A DNA stretch of 64,000 nucleotides. Origin: Anaerolineales bacterium (GTDB taxonomy: Bacteria; Chloroflexota; Anaerolineae; 4572-78; J111). Shown here piece after piece: positions 55,031-63,857 of the stretch. The translations under genes were made by a program, and so were the position numbers. The notes under the pieces were generated by a model, which was given only the letters and a program-made list of their open reading frames with translations, made no database searches and was not told the origin of the DNA. Positions within the stretch are counted from its first letter, which is position 1; the number at the start of each line of letters is the position of its first letter. The stretch spans positions 124,001-188,000 of the forward strand of contig JACKAU010000016.1 of NCBI GenBank assembly GCA_020634855.1, given 5' to 3'.

Positions 55031-55338
55031 ATATTTCTGGCTACCAGGAGCACCAAAAATAAAAACAAAAGGTGCATTCTTCAAAAAGGTCGGATATACT
55101 TTGAGTCATATTAATGCTGTCGCTGCTCTTTAACAAGGTGTGGTTCACTCAAAGCAAAGGTCCGACGACTGGACTGAGTTGTTACTCTTCTCAAACCTCG
55201 TTTCAATAGCCCCCCTTACCTCTAACTGGAAAAACGATAACCTGACGCCCCCCGTCACCCATTTCTGACATTGTTCTAGCCTTATCCCTATCTCAATCTT
55301 GAAATACGATCAACCTATCGTTAAAGGAGTATTAACCT
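55031..55338. other. Intergenic region before the 55339 gene
   Basis: Nothing convincing seen apart from AAAGGAG at about 55325, the ribosome site of the next gene. Confidence 0.5.
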
Positions 55339-56190
55339 ATGCCAACACTTAGATTTGAAAGCAATAGTCCCTATGATATCCGTCTGCCGCAGCCGGACCA
55401 ACCCGTTGAGGTCATCACGCTGGGCCGCAATGTTATCGCCCACGAGGAGTCGTTACCGGTGGAAGACCGCACCCCCTACACCGCTACTATCGGGCGGCTG
55501 GTGGCCAAAGCTGAAGCGCTGCGAGTCACCCGTACTCGCAGCGAAAACCGGCGCACAGCGGCTTCGGAAACGCTGAAGCGGCTGGATAAGCGGCTCAATG
55601 CGATGATCGACCAGATCATGGCCACTTTGAAAGCGAACTTTTTGACTAATCTGGAAGTGGCCCAAGAGTGGGGCTTCAAAGTCCGGCAGACCACGGGCCG
55701 TTTGCAAAAACCCTCCGGTCGAGCCAATCAAATAGCTGCCCTCGGCGCGTATATTGAGATGGAACAGAGCCGCGCGCCGGAGGATCAATTTGCCCTGCCG
55801 TCTCTGGCCGAGGTTACCGCGCTGTATGCCGAAATTGAAACGTCCGCCTCAGCCAAAGCCACGGGCCGGGCCGGTCGGATGCAGAGCCGCGTAGAATTAC
55901 TGGCGGTTGTTGAAGAGCTGCGTAATTATATCCAGTTAGCCTTGCACCATATTGTCGGCAAATATTATAAGTTCGCCTTAGCGCCCGGCCTACAGGAATG
56001 GGGCTTTGAAGTGATCCACCGCCAGCGCAGCGACTCGGCCGGTGACGCTGCCCCGACCGACAGCGGCAGCGATACCCCGGCCGACACCGACAGCAGCAGT
56101 TCCGCCCCCATCAGCGACCTCAACAGCGACGCTGTAACGGTCGCCACCAATGGCACGGCGGTCGTTGACGTTAACGGCAGTGTGAAGTAG
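55339..56190 (+). CDS. Helical protein of unknown function with acidic Ser/Thr-rich tail
   Basis: 283 residues, AAAGGAG upstream. A helical body (about 40-235) contains LVAKAEALRVTRTRSENRRT, LKRLDKRLNAMIDQIMATLK and a repeated WGFKVRQTTGR / WGFEVIHRQRS element at about 112 and 229. Each WGF is followed by a charged turn, suggesting two similar halves. The last 45 residues are low complexity (TDSGSDTPADTDSSSS). No match is recognised. Confidence 0.6.
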   Translation: MPTLRFESNSPYDIRLPQPDQPVEVITLGRNVIAHEESLPVEDRTPYTATIGRLVAKAEALRVTRTRSENRRTAASETLKRLDKRLNAMIDQIMATLKANFLTNLEVAQEWGFKVRQTTGRLQKPSGRANQIAALGAYIEMEQSRAPEDQFALPSLAEVTALYAEIETSASAKATGRAGRMQSRVELLAVVEELRNYIQLALHHIVGKYYKFALAPGLQEWGFEVIHRQRSDSAGDAAPTDSGSDTPADTDSSSSAPISDLNSDAVTVATNGTAVVDVNGSVK

Positions 56191-56219
56191 GTTAGCCAGC
56201 CACACCTTGTTTTAGCGAT

Positions 56220-56340
56220 GATTTGATAATTGGGAAATAAGGAGATTGGGAGATTAAGAGATTGTAAGTAGTTAATCACCTAATCTCCTTATCTCCAATC
56301 TCTAGTCTCCCGTTTCCCCTCCCCTCCACCCCTCGCCCCT
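56220..56340. repeat. Hairpin of GGAGATTGGGAGATT words
   Basis: GGAGATTGGGAGATTAAGAG pairs roughly with CTAATCTCCTTATCTCCAAT across 56245-56300. It is followed by a -10 box for the next frame. Confidence 0.6.
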
Positions 56341-56348
56341 TTTTATGG

Positions 56349-56354
56349 TATAAT
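56349..56354 (+). promoter_or_regulatory. -10 box (TATAAT) for the broken nucleotidyltransferase
   Basis: TATAAT sits 26 bases before the GTG at 56381; AGAAAGAGGTG supplies a ribosome site. No clear -35. Confidence 0.5.
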
Positions 56355-56380
56355 AGCATTAGAAAGAGGTGAACCCTACC

Positions 56381-56677
56381 GTGAATGAAAGAGAAAAAAT
56401 TATTCAGCAAGTTCGCGACTATTTTGCGGCGACAGATGTCCGCCGGGTATTTCTATTCGGCTCGATGGCTCGTAATGAGTTCAATCCGGTTAGTGATGTG
56501 GATTTGCTGATGGAAGTCGATGCGCCGATTGGGTAGTTAAAGATTGTGGAGTACAAGTTGGCTTTGGAAGAAGTGCTTGGCCGAACGGTAGATTTATTGA
56601 CCCCTGGTGGTATTTCCCCCAAAATACGCCCTCATATCCAGGAAGAGTTAAAGCTGATTTATGAAAATCCCGGATAG
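56381..56677 (+). pseudogene. MNT-type nucleotidyltransferase with in-frame stop
   Basis: GTG start, 98 codons in one frame with a TAG at 56534-56536 (codon 52). The N-terminal catalytic motif is intact: RRVFLFGSMARNEFNPVSDV then DLLMEV. After the stop it continues LKIVEYKLALEEVLGRTVDL and LTPGGISPKIRPHIQEELKL. It belongs to the small MNT antitoxin-type nucleotidyltransferases (usually paired with HEPN proteins), but no HEPN gene is seen. One base from a sense codon; probably inactive. Confidence 0.8.
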
Positions 56678-56730
56678 AGTTCGGTACAAAACAGTGAAGG
56701 TTGATTTACTCACTCTCAAGATACAAATTC

Positions 56731-56788
56731 AGTAGATCACAATTTCAAGAGCTGATGAGAAATGATCGAACACAGATGACACGGATTA
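56731..56788 (-). repeat. ~138-bp dyad repeat, copy 3 (partial, inverted)
   Basis: AGTAGATCACAATTTCAAGA onward is the reverse complement of the end of copies 1 and 2. It stops exactly at the IS left end (56789). Confidence 0.75.
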
Positions 56789-57610
56789 GGTTGTGTTGAC
56801 ATTTGAGGTCAGCGTAGCCAGATAAGGGTGCCGACGAAATACAAAAAACTAAGATAACGACTGGCTAATTTCTCAAAGCGAGAAAAGATACGGCGATAAT
56901 GCTTGATTTTGTTGATAAAACACTCCACCAGATGGCGTTCTTTGTAAAAATGCTTGTCATAGGCGCGTGGCTCCTTACGTTTGGCTCGTGGCGGAATAAC
57001 AACTTCAGCTTCGTATTCTTCGATGATGAGGTTGATAAAGTCATCCGCATCATAGCCTTTATCGGCAATCAGCCGCGCAAAATCAAGGTCAATCACCAGC
57101 GCTTGGGCTTGAGTAATATCGTGTCGCTGCCCGGCCGTCAGAATAAAACGCAAGGGATGGCCTAAGCCATCGACACTAACGTGGATTTTGGTGCTGAAGC
57201 CGCCGATGCTTCGCCCTAGGGCTTGTGCAGCCTGACCGCCTTTTTTTTAGAGGCACCGGCGGCACAAGGATGAGCCCGGACAATGGTGCTATCAAGGATC
57301 AGATGCTCCATATCCGGTTCTTCAGCACAATATTGATGCAGTTTATGCCAAATATCGCGCTCGTCCCAGCGGGCGAACCGCTTGTAGACACTGTTCCAAG
57401 CTCCATACTTTTCGGGCAACAATCGCCATTGGCAGCCGCTGCGGGCTATCCATAGCACCGCTTCAATAAACCGACGGCATTGCTCTTCCTGACCGACATA
57501 CACCTGTGGACAAGCTCGTAAGAAGTTTACTATTTTGGTCCATTGTTTATCTGTTATCTTTTTTGTTGACATATCGGTATTCTACTGATATGTCAAATGT
57601 CAACAGAACC
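56789..57610 (-). mobile_element. IS5-family (IS427-like) insertion sequence, apparently intact
   Basis: 822 bp. Terminal inverted repeats start GGTTGTGTTGACATTTGA on the left and end TCAAATGTCAACAGAACC on the right, differing at one position over 18. TA flanks both sides, a likely target duplication. It carries one transposase split by an A8 slip site and disrupts or borders a dyad repeat. Confidence 0.9.
56809..57572 (-). CDS. IS5-family transposase made by -1 frameshift
   Basis: First frame (57572-57216, 118 codons): MSTKKITDKQWTKIVNFLRA, RFIEAVLWIARSGCQWRLLP, ILDSTIVRAHPCAAGASKKK with the catalytic Asp in LDSTIVRAH. At the A8 tract (57241-57248 on plus) a -1 slip gives GGQAAQALGRSIGGFSTKIH and joins the second frame: LTAGQRHDITQAQALVIDLD, ADKGYDADDFINLI and ERHLVECFINKIKHYRRIFS. 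The DDE residues are Asp in LDSTIV, Asp in ADKGYDAD and Glu in ERHLVECF. Full length is about 250 residues. Confidence 0.88.
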
Positions 57611-57772
57611 TAGGTCCTCCCCCTTTTGGTCTATTTTCAAAAGTGCGCTATTGTTCATTCTTGAGACCTCCTTGAGCAATTTTGTGTTCGCACACATATT
57701 TTACTCGCTTTTGGAGGTCTCTACATATCCATTTTAATTACCGAATCATCTCCACTGAAGAAAAAAGCCGAT
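57611..57772. other. Gap between IS and radical SAM gene
   Basis: No gene. A near-palindrome (GACCTCCTTGAGC...TTTTGGAGGTCTC) flanks 57665-57720, perhaps a weak terminator of the minus-strand radical SAM gene. Confidence 0.4.
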
Positions 57773-59272
57773 TCAACCCAGCGGCGGCATGTGCGCCTCG
57801 ATTTTGCTCTTGTGGGTGTTGGCGTTGTACTGAACCAGCTTATGCCCGTAGCGATCCCGCAGGCTGCGCAGCGGGCCGACATTCTCGACCAGGTTAGCGC
57901 TGGCTTGCTTGACTTTGCCTTCCACATAATAATCGAACTTCTGGTTGAGCCAGCGCCAGCGGAGCAGCGAGTAATAGGGGCTTAACAGCCAATGGCCCCG
58001 GCTGCGGCCGACATACAGAATATCGCTGATGTCGCTCATGGCGTTGGCTTCGGCTTCGCTGATCCAGGGAGTGTTGCCGCGATTGAGGTCGAACTCGGCC
58101 CAGCCGTCTTGGCTGGGCGGGGGAACGTAGCCGCGCGCCAGGGCGTCGGGCCACAGGGGGGTGCCGGGGTAGGGCATATAAATGCAGATAGAGCAGCGGG
58201 CGTTGGGGTTGATCTGGCACAGGCGGTCGATCAGGTCGATGGTAATCTGCCGCTCCGTTTTGTCTTCGGCGGGCAGGCCGAAGATGAAGCTGAGGTTGGC
58301 CTCAATATGCGGGGCGTATTTGGCCAGGTTGGCGATACCCCACTCGATCTGCCAATCCTTTTGGTCCTTGGTGATCGAGTCGAGTACTTTTTGGCTGCCG
58401 CTCTCAGCGCCGATGTTGACCCACTGGCAGCCGGTCTGGTTCATCCACTGCACAAATTCGGGGGTCAGCAGTTGGACGCGGACCTGGCCGCTCCAGGGCA
58501 TCCCGACTTCTTCGACCAGCCGCTTCATCGGGCGAGGCCGGCCAAAGAGATAGTCGTCGGCGTAATCGACGGCGTTGACGCCGTGGTTGGTGCGCAGCCA
58601 GTCGATCTGGTTGATAATGAATTCGTTGCTGTGCTGCCGCCAGGTGCGTTTCATCACCACCTCGTTGTAGCAGAAGGCGCAGCGGAAAGGGCAGCCTCGA
58701 CTGATGTAGACCGGCAGGGCGCGATCATACGGGCCGGATTGCAGCAGATAGGGTTCGAGCGTCGCCAGTAAATCCCAGCGGGGGGAGAAGTCATCCAGAT
58801 TTTGAATGAAGGGCCGCTCCGGGTTGATCACGGCTTGACCCTGCTCATTTTTCCAGGCCAGGCCCAGCACCTTACCCCAATTTTGGCCGTTCTGAAGTTC
58901 GCGAGTAAATGCTTGAGCCGTTACTTCGCCTTCGTTGACGATGACAAAATCGATGTAATCTTCCTTTAGCGCTTCCTCCGGCATGATGGTGGCGTGGACG
59001 CCGCCCCACACGGTCGGGATACCCATTGCGTGAACGCGCCGGGTGGCCTCGATGGCGTAGGCCAACTGCGGGCCGGTGATGGTGCTAATGCCCACCCATA
59101 ATGGGCGGACCTCCTCGACCCGTTGCACGAAGCGATCGACCCCCTCGCCGTTTTCATGCCATAATTCAACCGATAAGCCCTGCTGAATTAAAGCATCGGC
59201 GACGTACATGATGCCAAAGGGGGGGTACATATCCCGTTCGCTGCGGAAATTCACCAGAATTATGTCAGGCAT
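57773..59272 (-). CDS. B12-binding radical SAM protein
   Basis: 499 residues, GGAGGAGCCAAC upstream. An N-terminal B12-binding-like domain (ERDMYPPFGIMYVADALIQQ, GISTITGPQLAYAIEA, VWGGVHATIMPEEAL) is followed by the radical SAM motif CPFRCAFCYNEVVMKRTW at about 199-216 (Cys-x3-Cys-x2-Cys). NTPWISEAEANAMSDI closes the core. Such proteins modify lipids, cofactors or natural products by radical chemistry; the substrate is unknown. It is the last of four genes on this strand (63436 to 57773). Confidence 0.88.
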   Translation of the reverse strand: MPDIILVNFRSERDMYPPFGIMYVADALIQQGLSVELWHENGEGVDRFVQRVEEVRPLWVGISTITGPQLAYAIEATRRVHAMGIPTVWGGVHATIMPEEALKEDYIDFVIVNEGEVTAQAFTRELQNGQNWGKVLGLAWKNEQGQAVINPERPFIQNLDDFSPRWDLLATLEPYLLQSGPYDRALPVYISRGCPFRCAFCYNEVVMKRTWRQHSNEFIINQIDWLRTNHGVNAVDYADDYLFGRPRPMKRLVEEVGMPWSGQVRVQLLTPEFVQWMNQTGCQWVNIGAESGSQKVLDSITKDQKDWQIEWGIANLAKYAPHIEANLSFIFGLPAEDKTERQITIDLIDRLCQINPNARCSICIYMPYPGTPLWPDALARGYVPPPSQDGWAEFDLNRGNTPWISEAEANAMSDISDILYVGRSRGHWLLSPYYSLLRWRWLNQKFDYYVEGKVKQASANLVENVGPLRSLRDRYGHKLVQYNANTHKSKIEAHMPPLG

Positions 59273-59337
59273 GTTGGCTCCTCCATTCGAGTTTATTGAG
59301 TTTATTGAGTTGGTAGAGTTTATAAAGTTAGTTAGCT

Positions 59338-59370
59338 AGCTCGTTGGTTGGTTGGTTGGTTGGTGTGGTG
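59338..59370. repeat. GGTTGGTTGG simple repeat
   Basis: TTGGTTGGTTGGTTGGTTGG lies upstream of the radical SAM gene, together with repeated GAGTTTATTGAGTT words at 59286-59320. Confidence 0.7.
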
Positions 59371-59387
59371 GGATGGTTTATTTTGGA

Positions 59388-60851
59388 TTAAACGGTTTCT
59401 TGAGCGCGAGGAATTTGAACTTCCTCGTGATAAGCGCGTTCGGTGTTGACCGTCCAAATATCGTGCTGTTCGCCGAGAATGTTTTTGACGGCCAGCATGG
59501 CGGTGAGCATCGAGTGATCCTGGTTATTATACATGTGCAGCCCGTTGCGACCGGCGGTTTGCAGATTGGGAATGCTGTCGAGATAACTTTTAATTTGCTC
59601 CAGGTACTCCTTGTACTCGCCGGTGTAAACCGGATAGGCTTTCGGCTGGCGGAAAACGACCCCGTCGATGACGTCCGCCTCATTCAGCAGGCCAATCTGC
59701 GCCACCTCACGCCGGCCCTGTTCGATCAGATCGGCATCGGCCATCTGCCACAATCGATCCCCCTCCGTGCAAAAATATTCTAAGCCCAGACAGGTGGTGT
59801 GGCCGTTGGGAACCATGTGCGGGCTCCAATTTTTGAAATTCTGGATGCGCCCCACCTCAACCTCCGGGCTGTGGATGTAGATCCAGTTGTCGGGGAATAG
59901 GTCGGGCCGGCGCACAATGAGCGCCACGGTTAGAAAATCGCGATAAGCCAGCCGCCCGGCGACATCGAGCAGCTGAGCCGGCGGCGTCGGGTTGATCCGC
60001 TTGATCAACTGGTTGAGCGGCATGCTGTTGATGACATGGGTCGCCTCGATTTCCAAAGACTGGCCGCGTGGACCAACCGCCGTAACCGTCGCAATCCGGC
60101 GGCTGTTGCAGTTCAAGCGCACCACCTCGTGCTCAGTCAACACCCGATTACCCTGCGCCTCGACCAAGGCTTGCACCTTCTCCCACAACATGCCCGGCCC
60201 CTGGCGCGGGTAGTGAAACTCCTCAATCAACGTTTTAACGCTCTGATTGCGCGGTCGCAGCAGGGCGTTGCGAATGGCGACCGGCAAGGATAAGCCCTTG
60301 ATACGCTGCGCCGCCCACTCCGCTTTGATCTCATGGCAGGGAATGCCCCACACTTTCTCGGTGTAGGTTTTGAAAAACACCTGATAGAGCCGCCGCCCAA
60401 AGCGATTGGAAACCCACTCCTCGAAACTCTCTTCGCTGGGATAGGGAAAGATCTGCGAGTGAAGATAGCTTAAGATCACCCTGGTACTCTCCACCAGCCC
60501 CAAATTAAAGAGCGCATCGAAGGGCCGAATGGGGTAATGAAAGAATTTGCGATTGTAGTAGATTCGCGACAGACGTGGCCGGCGTAGAAAATCATCGCCC
60601 ATCACCTCGTGCCAAAACGCATTGACGGCGTCGATTTTGGTGTAGAAGCGGTGACCGCCGATATCGACGTGGTAGCCTTTGTAGCGTTCGGTGCGGGATA
60701 TGCCGCCCACCAGAGCCGCCTTTTCCAAGACAATCACGCTTAAGCCCGCTTTAGTCAGTTGGTAAGCCGCCGTCAAGCCGGCCGGGCCGGCCCCAATGAT
60801 GGCCACATCTGTTTTCAAGTGCTGCGTTTGCGCTGACTCCTTCTTCTCCAC
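59388..60851 (-). CDS. FAD-dependent oxidoreductase (UDP-galactopyranose mutase/amine oxidase-like)
   Basis: 487 residues, GTG start with AAGGACCTTGA upstream. The Rossmann FAD site is VAIIGAGPAGLTAAYQLTKA and VIVLEKAALVGGISRTERYK; then GYHVDIGGHRFYTKIDAVNA and YYNRKFFHYPIRPFDALFNL are typical of the GLF/amine-oxidase group. The C-terminus has YPVYTGEYKEYLEQIKSYLD and HMYNNQDHSMLTAMLAVKNI. It may act on a nucleotide sugar or a polyprenyl-linked glycan. It lies between the PhyH and radical SAM genes. Confidence 0.86.
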   Translation of the reverse strand: MEKKESAQTQHLKTDVAIIGAGPAGLTAAYQLTKAGLSVIVLEKAALVGGISRTERYKGYHVDIGGHRFYTKIDAVNAFWHEVMGDDFLRRPRLSRIYYNRKFFHYPIRPFDALFNLGLVESTRVILSYLHSQIFPYPSEESFEEWVSNRFGRRLYQVFFKTYTEKVWGIPCHEIKAEWAAQRIKGLSLPVAIRNALLRPRNQSVKTLIEEFHYPRQGPGMLWEKVQALVEAQGNRVLTEHEVVRLNCNSRRIATVTAVGPRGQSLEIEATHVINSMPLNQLIKRINPTPPAQLLDVAGRLAYRDFLTVALIVRRPDLFPDNWIYIHSPEVEVGRIQNFKNWSPHMVPNGHTTCLGLEYFCTEGDRLWQMADADLIEQGRREVAQIGLLNEADVIDGVVFRQPKAYPVYTGEYKEYLEQIKSYLDSIPNLQTAGRNGLHMYNNQDHSMLTAMLAVKNILGEQHDIWTVNTERAYHEEVQIPRAQETV

Positions 60852-60879
60852 TCAAGGTCCTTTGGTTGGGAATTTTAAC

Positions 60880-61025
60880 AACTCAAGTTGCTACGCCAGA
60901 CCTGACAGGTTTTATACGGCATTTTCCGACGTCAAAAGAGGTCCGGTTGCTGCTAGAGTTACGCCACACAAAACCTTTGGAAACCTGTCAGGTCTTAACT
61001 TCATGACCTTGCGCAGCAACTCGGT
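60880..61025. repeat. Inverted repeat with CAGACCTGACAGG...CCTGTCAGGTC words, copy 2
   Basis: AAGTTGCTACGCCAGACCTG and AAACCTGTCAGGTCTTAACT face each other, as at 41874-42005. The 181-base gap holds no gene. Confidence 0.6.
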
Positions 61026-61032
61026 AAAATAA

Positions 61033-61842
61033 CTACACCGGCAGTTTGGTCCGCAGGTTTTTGAACATATTTGAAACGGCCATCTTCATTCGGACGCCGT
61101 ACTGCTTCTCGTCAAGACCCAAAATCTCAAGTTCTCGCAGGGTCATTTTGGCGCGAACGTCGGGCGATAAATGCTGGCGGCGGTCGCCCGGTCGCGGGAT
61201 ATCGACTCGCAGGTAGTGGGCTAAGATGGCTCGACGCGGTTTATCGGTGCGATTGAGACCGCCGGCATGCCAGCAGTGGCCGTTGAACACGCCCACATCG
61301 CCGGCCTGGCCGACCATACAAGTTTCATCGGGATGGAAGGCGTAGGTATCTTTCAAAACATCGCGCGGCACTTTATGAGTCAGATGCGTGCCGGGAATAA
61401 TGCGGGTCGCGCCGTTATCAACCGTAAACGGGTCGAGCATCCAGACAGCGGTGCAGCTATAGAAGCCCGATTCGTCCGGAACGCCGGAGTTGTCGGTATC
61501 GCTGTGGAAGGGCTGAAGCGCGCTGCCCACCTGCGGCGGAACCTCGCGGGCATTGAGCATACTCAAGCGCAGGTCAGGCCCCATCACGTGCTCAACCGCG
61601 GCCACCACTAACGGATGGGCAAAAATCGTGCGGAAGATATCGCCCTTGTTGGCCAAGTTGGCCAGCCGGCGCACGCCCGGTTCGATATAATTCTCCTGGC
61701 CCGCCTCGTCTCCTTCGGCCGCCCACAACGCTTCGAGCCGGGCCAACACCTGCTCGACCTCCGAGGGTGAAAGGACACCGGGAAAAATAACGTAGCCCTG
61801 CTCATCCAGTTGTTGTGTTTGCTCGGCAGTTAGTGTTGTCAC
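61033..61842 (-). CDS. Phytanoyl-CoA dioxygenase family protein
   Basis: 269 residues, GTG start with GGGAGCGGACAA upstream. The 2-oxoglutarate/Fe(II) fold has the iron motif HSDTD in LQPFHSDTDNSG near 125-130 (His-x-Asp) and the distal His in VFNGHCWHAGGLNRTDKPRR with the Arg for 2-oxoglutarate. VIFPGVLSPSEVEQVLARLE is the usual N-terminus. It hydroxylates an organic substrate that is not identified. It sits 181 bases before the FAD gene on the same strand. Confidence 0.88.
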   Translation of the reverse strand: MTTLTAEQTQQLDEQGYVIFPGVLSPSEVEQVLARLEALWAAEGDEAGQENYIEPGVRRLANLANKGDIFRTIFAHPLVVAAVEHVMGPDLRLSMLNAREVPPQVGSALQPFHSDTDNSGVPDESGFYSCTAVWMLDPFTVDNGATRIIPGTHLTHKVPRDVLKDTYAFHPDETCMVGQAGDVGVFNGHCWHAGGLNRTDKPRRAILAHYLRVDIPRPGDRRQHLSPDVRAKMTLRELEILGLDEKQYGVRMKMAVSNMFKNLRTKLPV

Positions 61843-61859
61843 TTGTCCGCTCCCTTGAA

Positions 61860-61935
61860 AATAGCCCTCACCCCCAACCCCTCTCCCTGAGGGAGAGGGG
61901 AGTCGCGCCAGCGACGGGGTGAGGGTAAAACACGA
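61860..61935. repeat. CCCTCACCC...GGGTGAGGG REP-like hairpin
   Basis: CCCTCTCCCTGAGGGAGAGG lies inside outer arms CCCTCACCCC and GGGGTGAGGG. It falls between the PhyH and anSME-like genes, a common REP-like hairpin type. Confidence 0.65.
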
Positions 61936-62017
61936 TTTTCATTTCCGGTGTCGTCTCATTTGAGACTGTCGGACTCCCTTCACATAGTCCGGGTTTACAA
62001 CGGCCTTTATCGACCGC

Positions 62018-63436
62018 CTACTCAGGTAGCCGCAACGGCAGCGTTGAGCGTTGTTCCGGTTTGGGCAGCGGCTTGCGGGGAGGAGATTTTAATTGCGGCC
62101 GACCATGACACTGCTTGATCTTGCGCCCGCTGCCGCAGGGACACGGATCGTTGCGGTTGGCCTGGGCCAACGCCGCCTTGAATTTGGCCTCTTCTGCCGC
62201 CAGAAGGGGCATCACCTCCGCCGCCAGTCGACCGCGCCGGATCAGGCCGGTCATAATTTTGGCCGGATAATCGATGTGATGGAAGAACTGTTTAAAGCCC
62301 GCACATAAATAATTCAGGCCCGGTTCGCCATCCGGCGTTTCAATAAAACGGTTCTTTGGACATTCGCCGTGGCAGGCAAACCGCACATCGCACTCCAGGC
62401 AGTACTGCGGCAGGGTATCCCTCTTGTCTTGCCCAAACCGCAATTGCGGCTCCGAGGCGACCAATTCGATCATATGCTCATCCCGGATGTTGCCCAGATG
62501 GTAATTCGGTTCGACAAAGTGATCGCAAGCATAGAGGTCGCCATTGTGTTCGATGGCCAGCCCCTGCCCGCAGGTTTCGTTGAAGACGCACATCCCGGAG
62601 GACGGCATGCCCACCCAGTTACGGATGGCCGCCTCAAAGGTTTGGACATAAACCCGGCCGACATCGCGCCGCACCCATTCATCGAAGATGGCGCTCAGGA
62701 ACCGACCAAACTGCTCCGGCAATACCGAGCGATCAGAGACGGTGTTGCCTTCCTGATACAGAGTCAGACCGTTTTCATTGATTCGCTCGACCACCGGAAT
62801 AAACTGCATCCAGTCGGCTCCAATCTCGTCGCGGATGAAGCGGTAGACCTCCAACGGATAATCGCCGTTGACCCGGTTGACCGTGGTCAGAATGTTGAAC
62901 TCGACGCCATGTTTTTGCAGCAGCCGGATGCCGCGCATAACTTTATCGAAGGTCGGTTGGCCGCCTTTGTCCACCCGGTAAATATCGTGCAACTCGGCCG
63001 GGCCGTCGATGCTGATGCCGATGAGAAAGTTATGTTCTTTGAAGAAGGCGCACCAGTCATCATTCAGCAGCGTACCGTTGGTCTGCATCGTATGCAGAAA
63101 GGTCATGCCCGGCCGGCGGTATTTTTCGGCCAGATCCATCGCTTGGCGATAGAAGTCGAGGCCCATAATCGTCGGCTCGCCGCCTTGCCAGGCAATGGTC
63201 ACCTGATCGGCGCGGTGAGACTCGATCAACTGGCGGATGTACTGCTCCAGCACCTCGTCGGTCATACGGAATTGGCTGCCGGGGTAGAGGTGTTCCTTGT
63301 CCAGGAAAAAGCAGTAGGCGCAATCCAGGTTGCAGATGGCCCCAGTCGGTTTGGCCAGCAGGTGAAAGGCCTCTGGCGCATTGTCGGGATAGATTAGGTC
63401 GATGGATTGGGGTATCGGTATTTTATTAGCGTCCAA
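62018..63436 (-). CDS. anSME-like radical SAM/SPASM protein with SEC-C tail
   Basis: 472 residues, TTG start with GGAGACG upstream. The radical SAM motif is CNLDCAYCFFLDKEHLYPGS (Cys-x3-Cys-x2-Cys). AWQGGEPTIMGLDFY, LHTMQTNGTLLNDDW and DGPAELHDIYRVDKGG fit the sulfatase-maturase (anSME/AslB) family. The SPASM cysteines are in GQGLAIEHNGDLYACDHFVE and QYCLECDVRFACHGECPKNR. The C-terminal SEC-C motif NDPCPCGSGRKIKQCHG (about 438-454) binds zinc. It converts Cys or Ser to formylglycine or makes another peptide change; no sulfatase is in this window. Confidence 0.88.
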   Translation of the reverse strand: MDANKIPIPQSIDLIYPDNAPEAFHLLAKPTGAICNLDCAYCFFLDKEHLYPGSQFRMTDEVLEQYIRQLIESHRADQVTIAWQGGEPTIMGLDFYRQAMDLAEKYRRPGMTFLHTMQTNGTLLNDDWCAFFKEHNFLIGISIDGPAELHDIYRVDKGGQPTFDKVMRGIRLLQKHGVEFNILTTVNRVNGDYPLEVYRFIRDEIGADWMQFIPVVERINENGLTLYQEGNTVSDRSVLPEQFGRFLSAIFDEWVRRDVGRVYVQTFEAAIRNWVGMPSSGMCVFNETCGQGLAIEHNGDLYACDHFVEPNYHLGNIRDEHMIELVASEPQLRFGQDKRDTLPQYCLECDVRFACHGECPKNRFIETPDGEPGLNYLCAGFKQFFHHIDYPAKIMTGLIRRGRLAAEVMPLLAAEEAKFKAALAQANRNDPCPCGSGRKIKQCHGRPQLKSPPRKPLPKPEQRSTLPLRLPE

Positions 63437-63857
63437 TTAAACGTCTCCATTTCTGGCTATCGAGTTTTACCTGTCTGCGAGCGGCCCCGCACCACAGGGC
63501 GCCGGGCTTGGCCCGCCTCAAGCCGATGTTCTGCCCGTGGGTAAGCGCCGGAAAAGCAAAGTTGACCCCGCCCAGGCAATATGGTGGTAGCATGGCGGCA
63601 ACTTTTTCTGGAGCCGGCTATTCCTGGTTAGCTTTCGACCAATTTCTGAAGTTAACTTCTTGGTTATCGTTGTGGAGAGTAATGGAAAGAGGGGCAACAC
63701 CCAGCTTCAAATGCAGACTCAAAATGTTGATCAGCGTGCCGTATGACCGCGTATCAATCATACCTGATTTTTATACGGCCGGTAACCCACCAAAGGGAGT
63801 ATTAAGGGGGTATATCGAGGCAATAAATATGCTGATAATAACCCTTTAACCTATAGC
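63437..63857. other. Non-coding stretch before the next LuxR gene
   Basis: No convincing gene. One plus-strand frame (63508-63849, 113 codons) lacks a ribosome site and family features. Confidence 0.5.

Noticed and set aside
54757..55077. 106-codon minus-strand gene with hydrophobic start
   Set aside because: Mostly made of the minisatellite and the dyad repeat, and no ribosome site is clear.
63508..63849. 113-codon plus-strand gene
   Set aside because: No ribosome site and no family features; likely chance frame.
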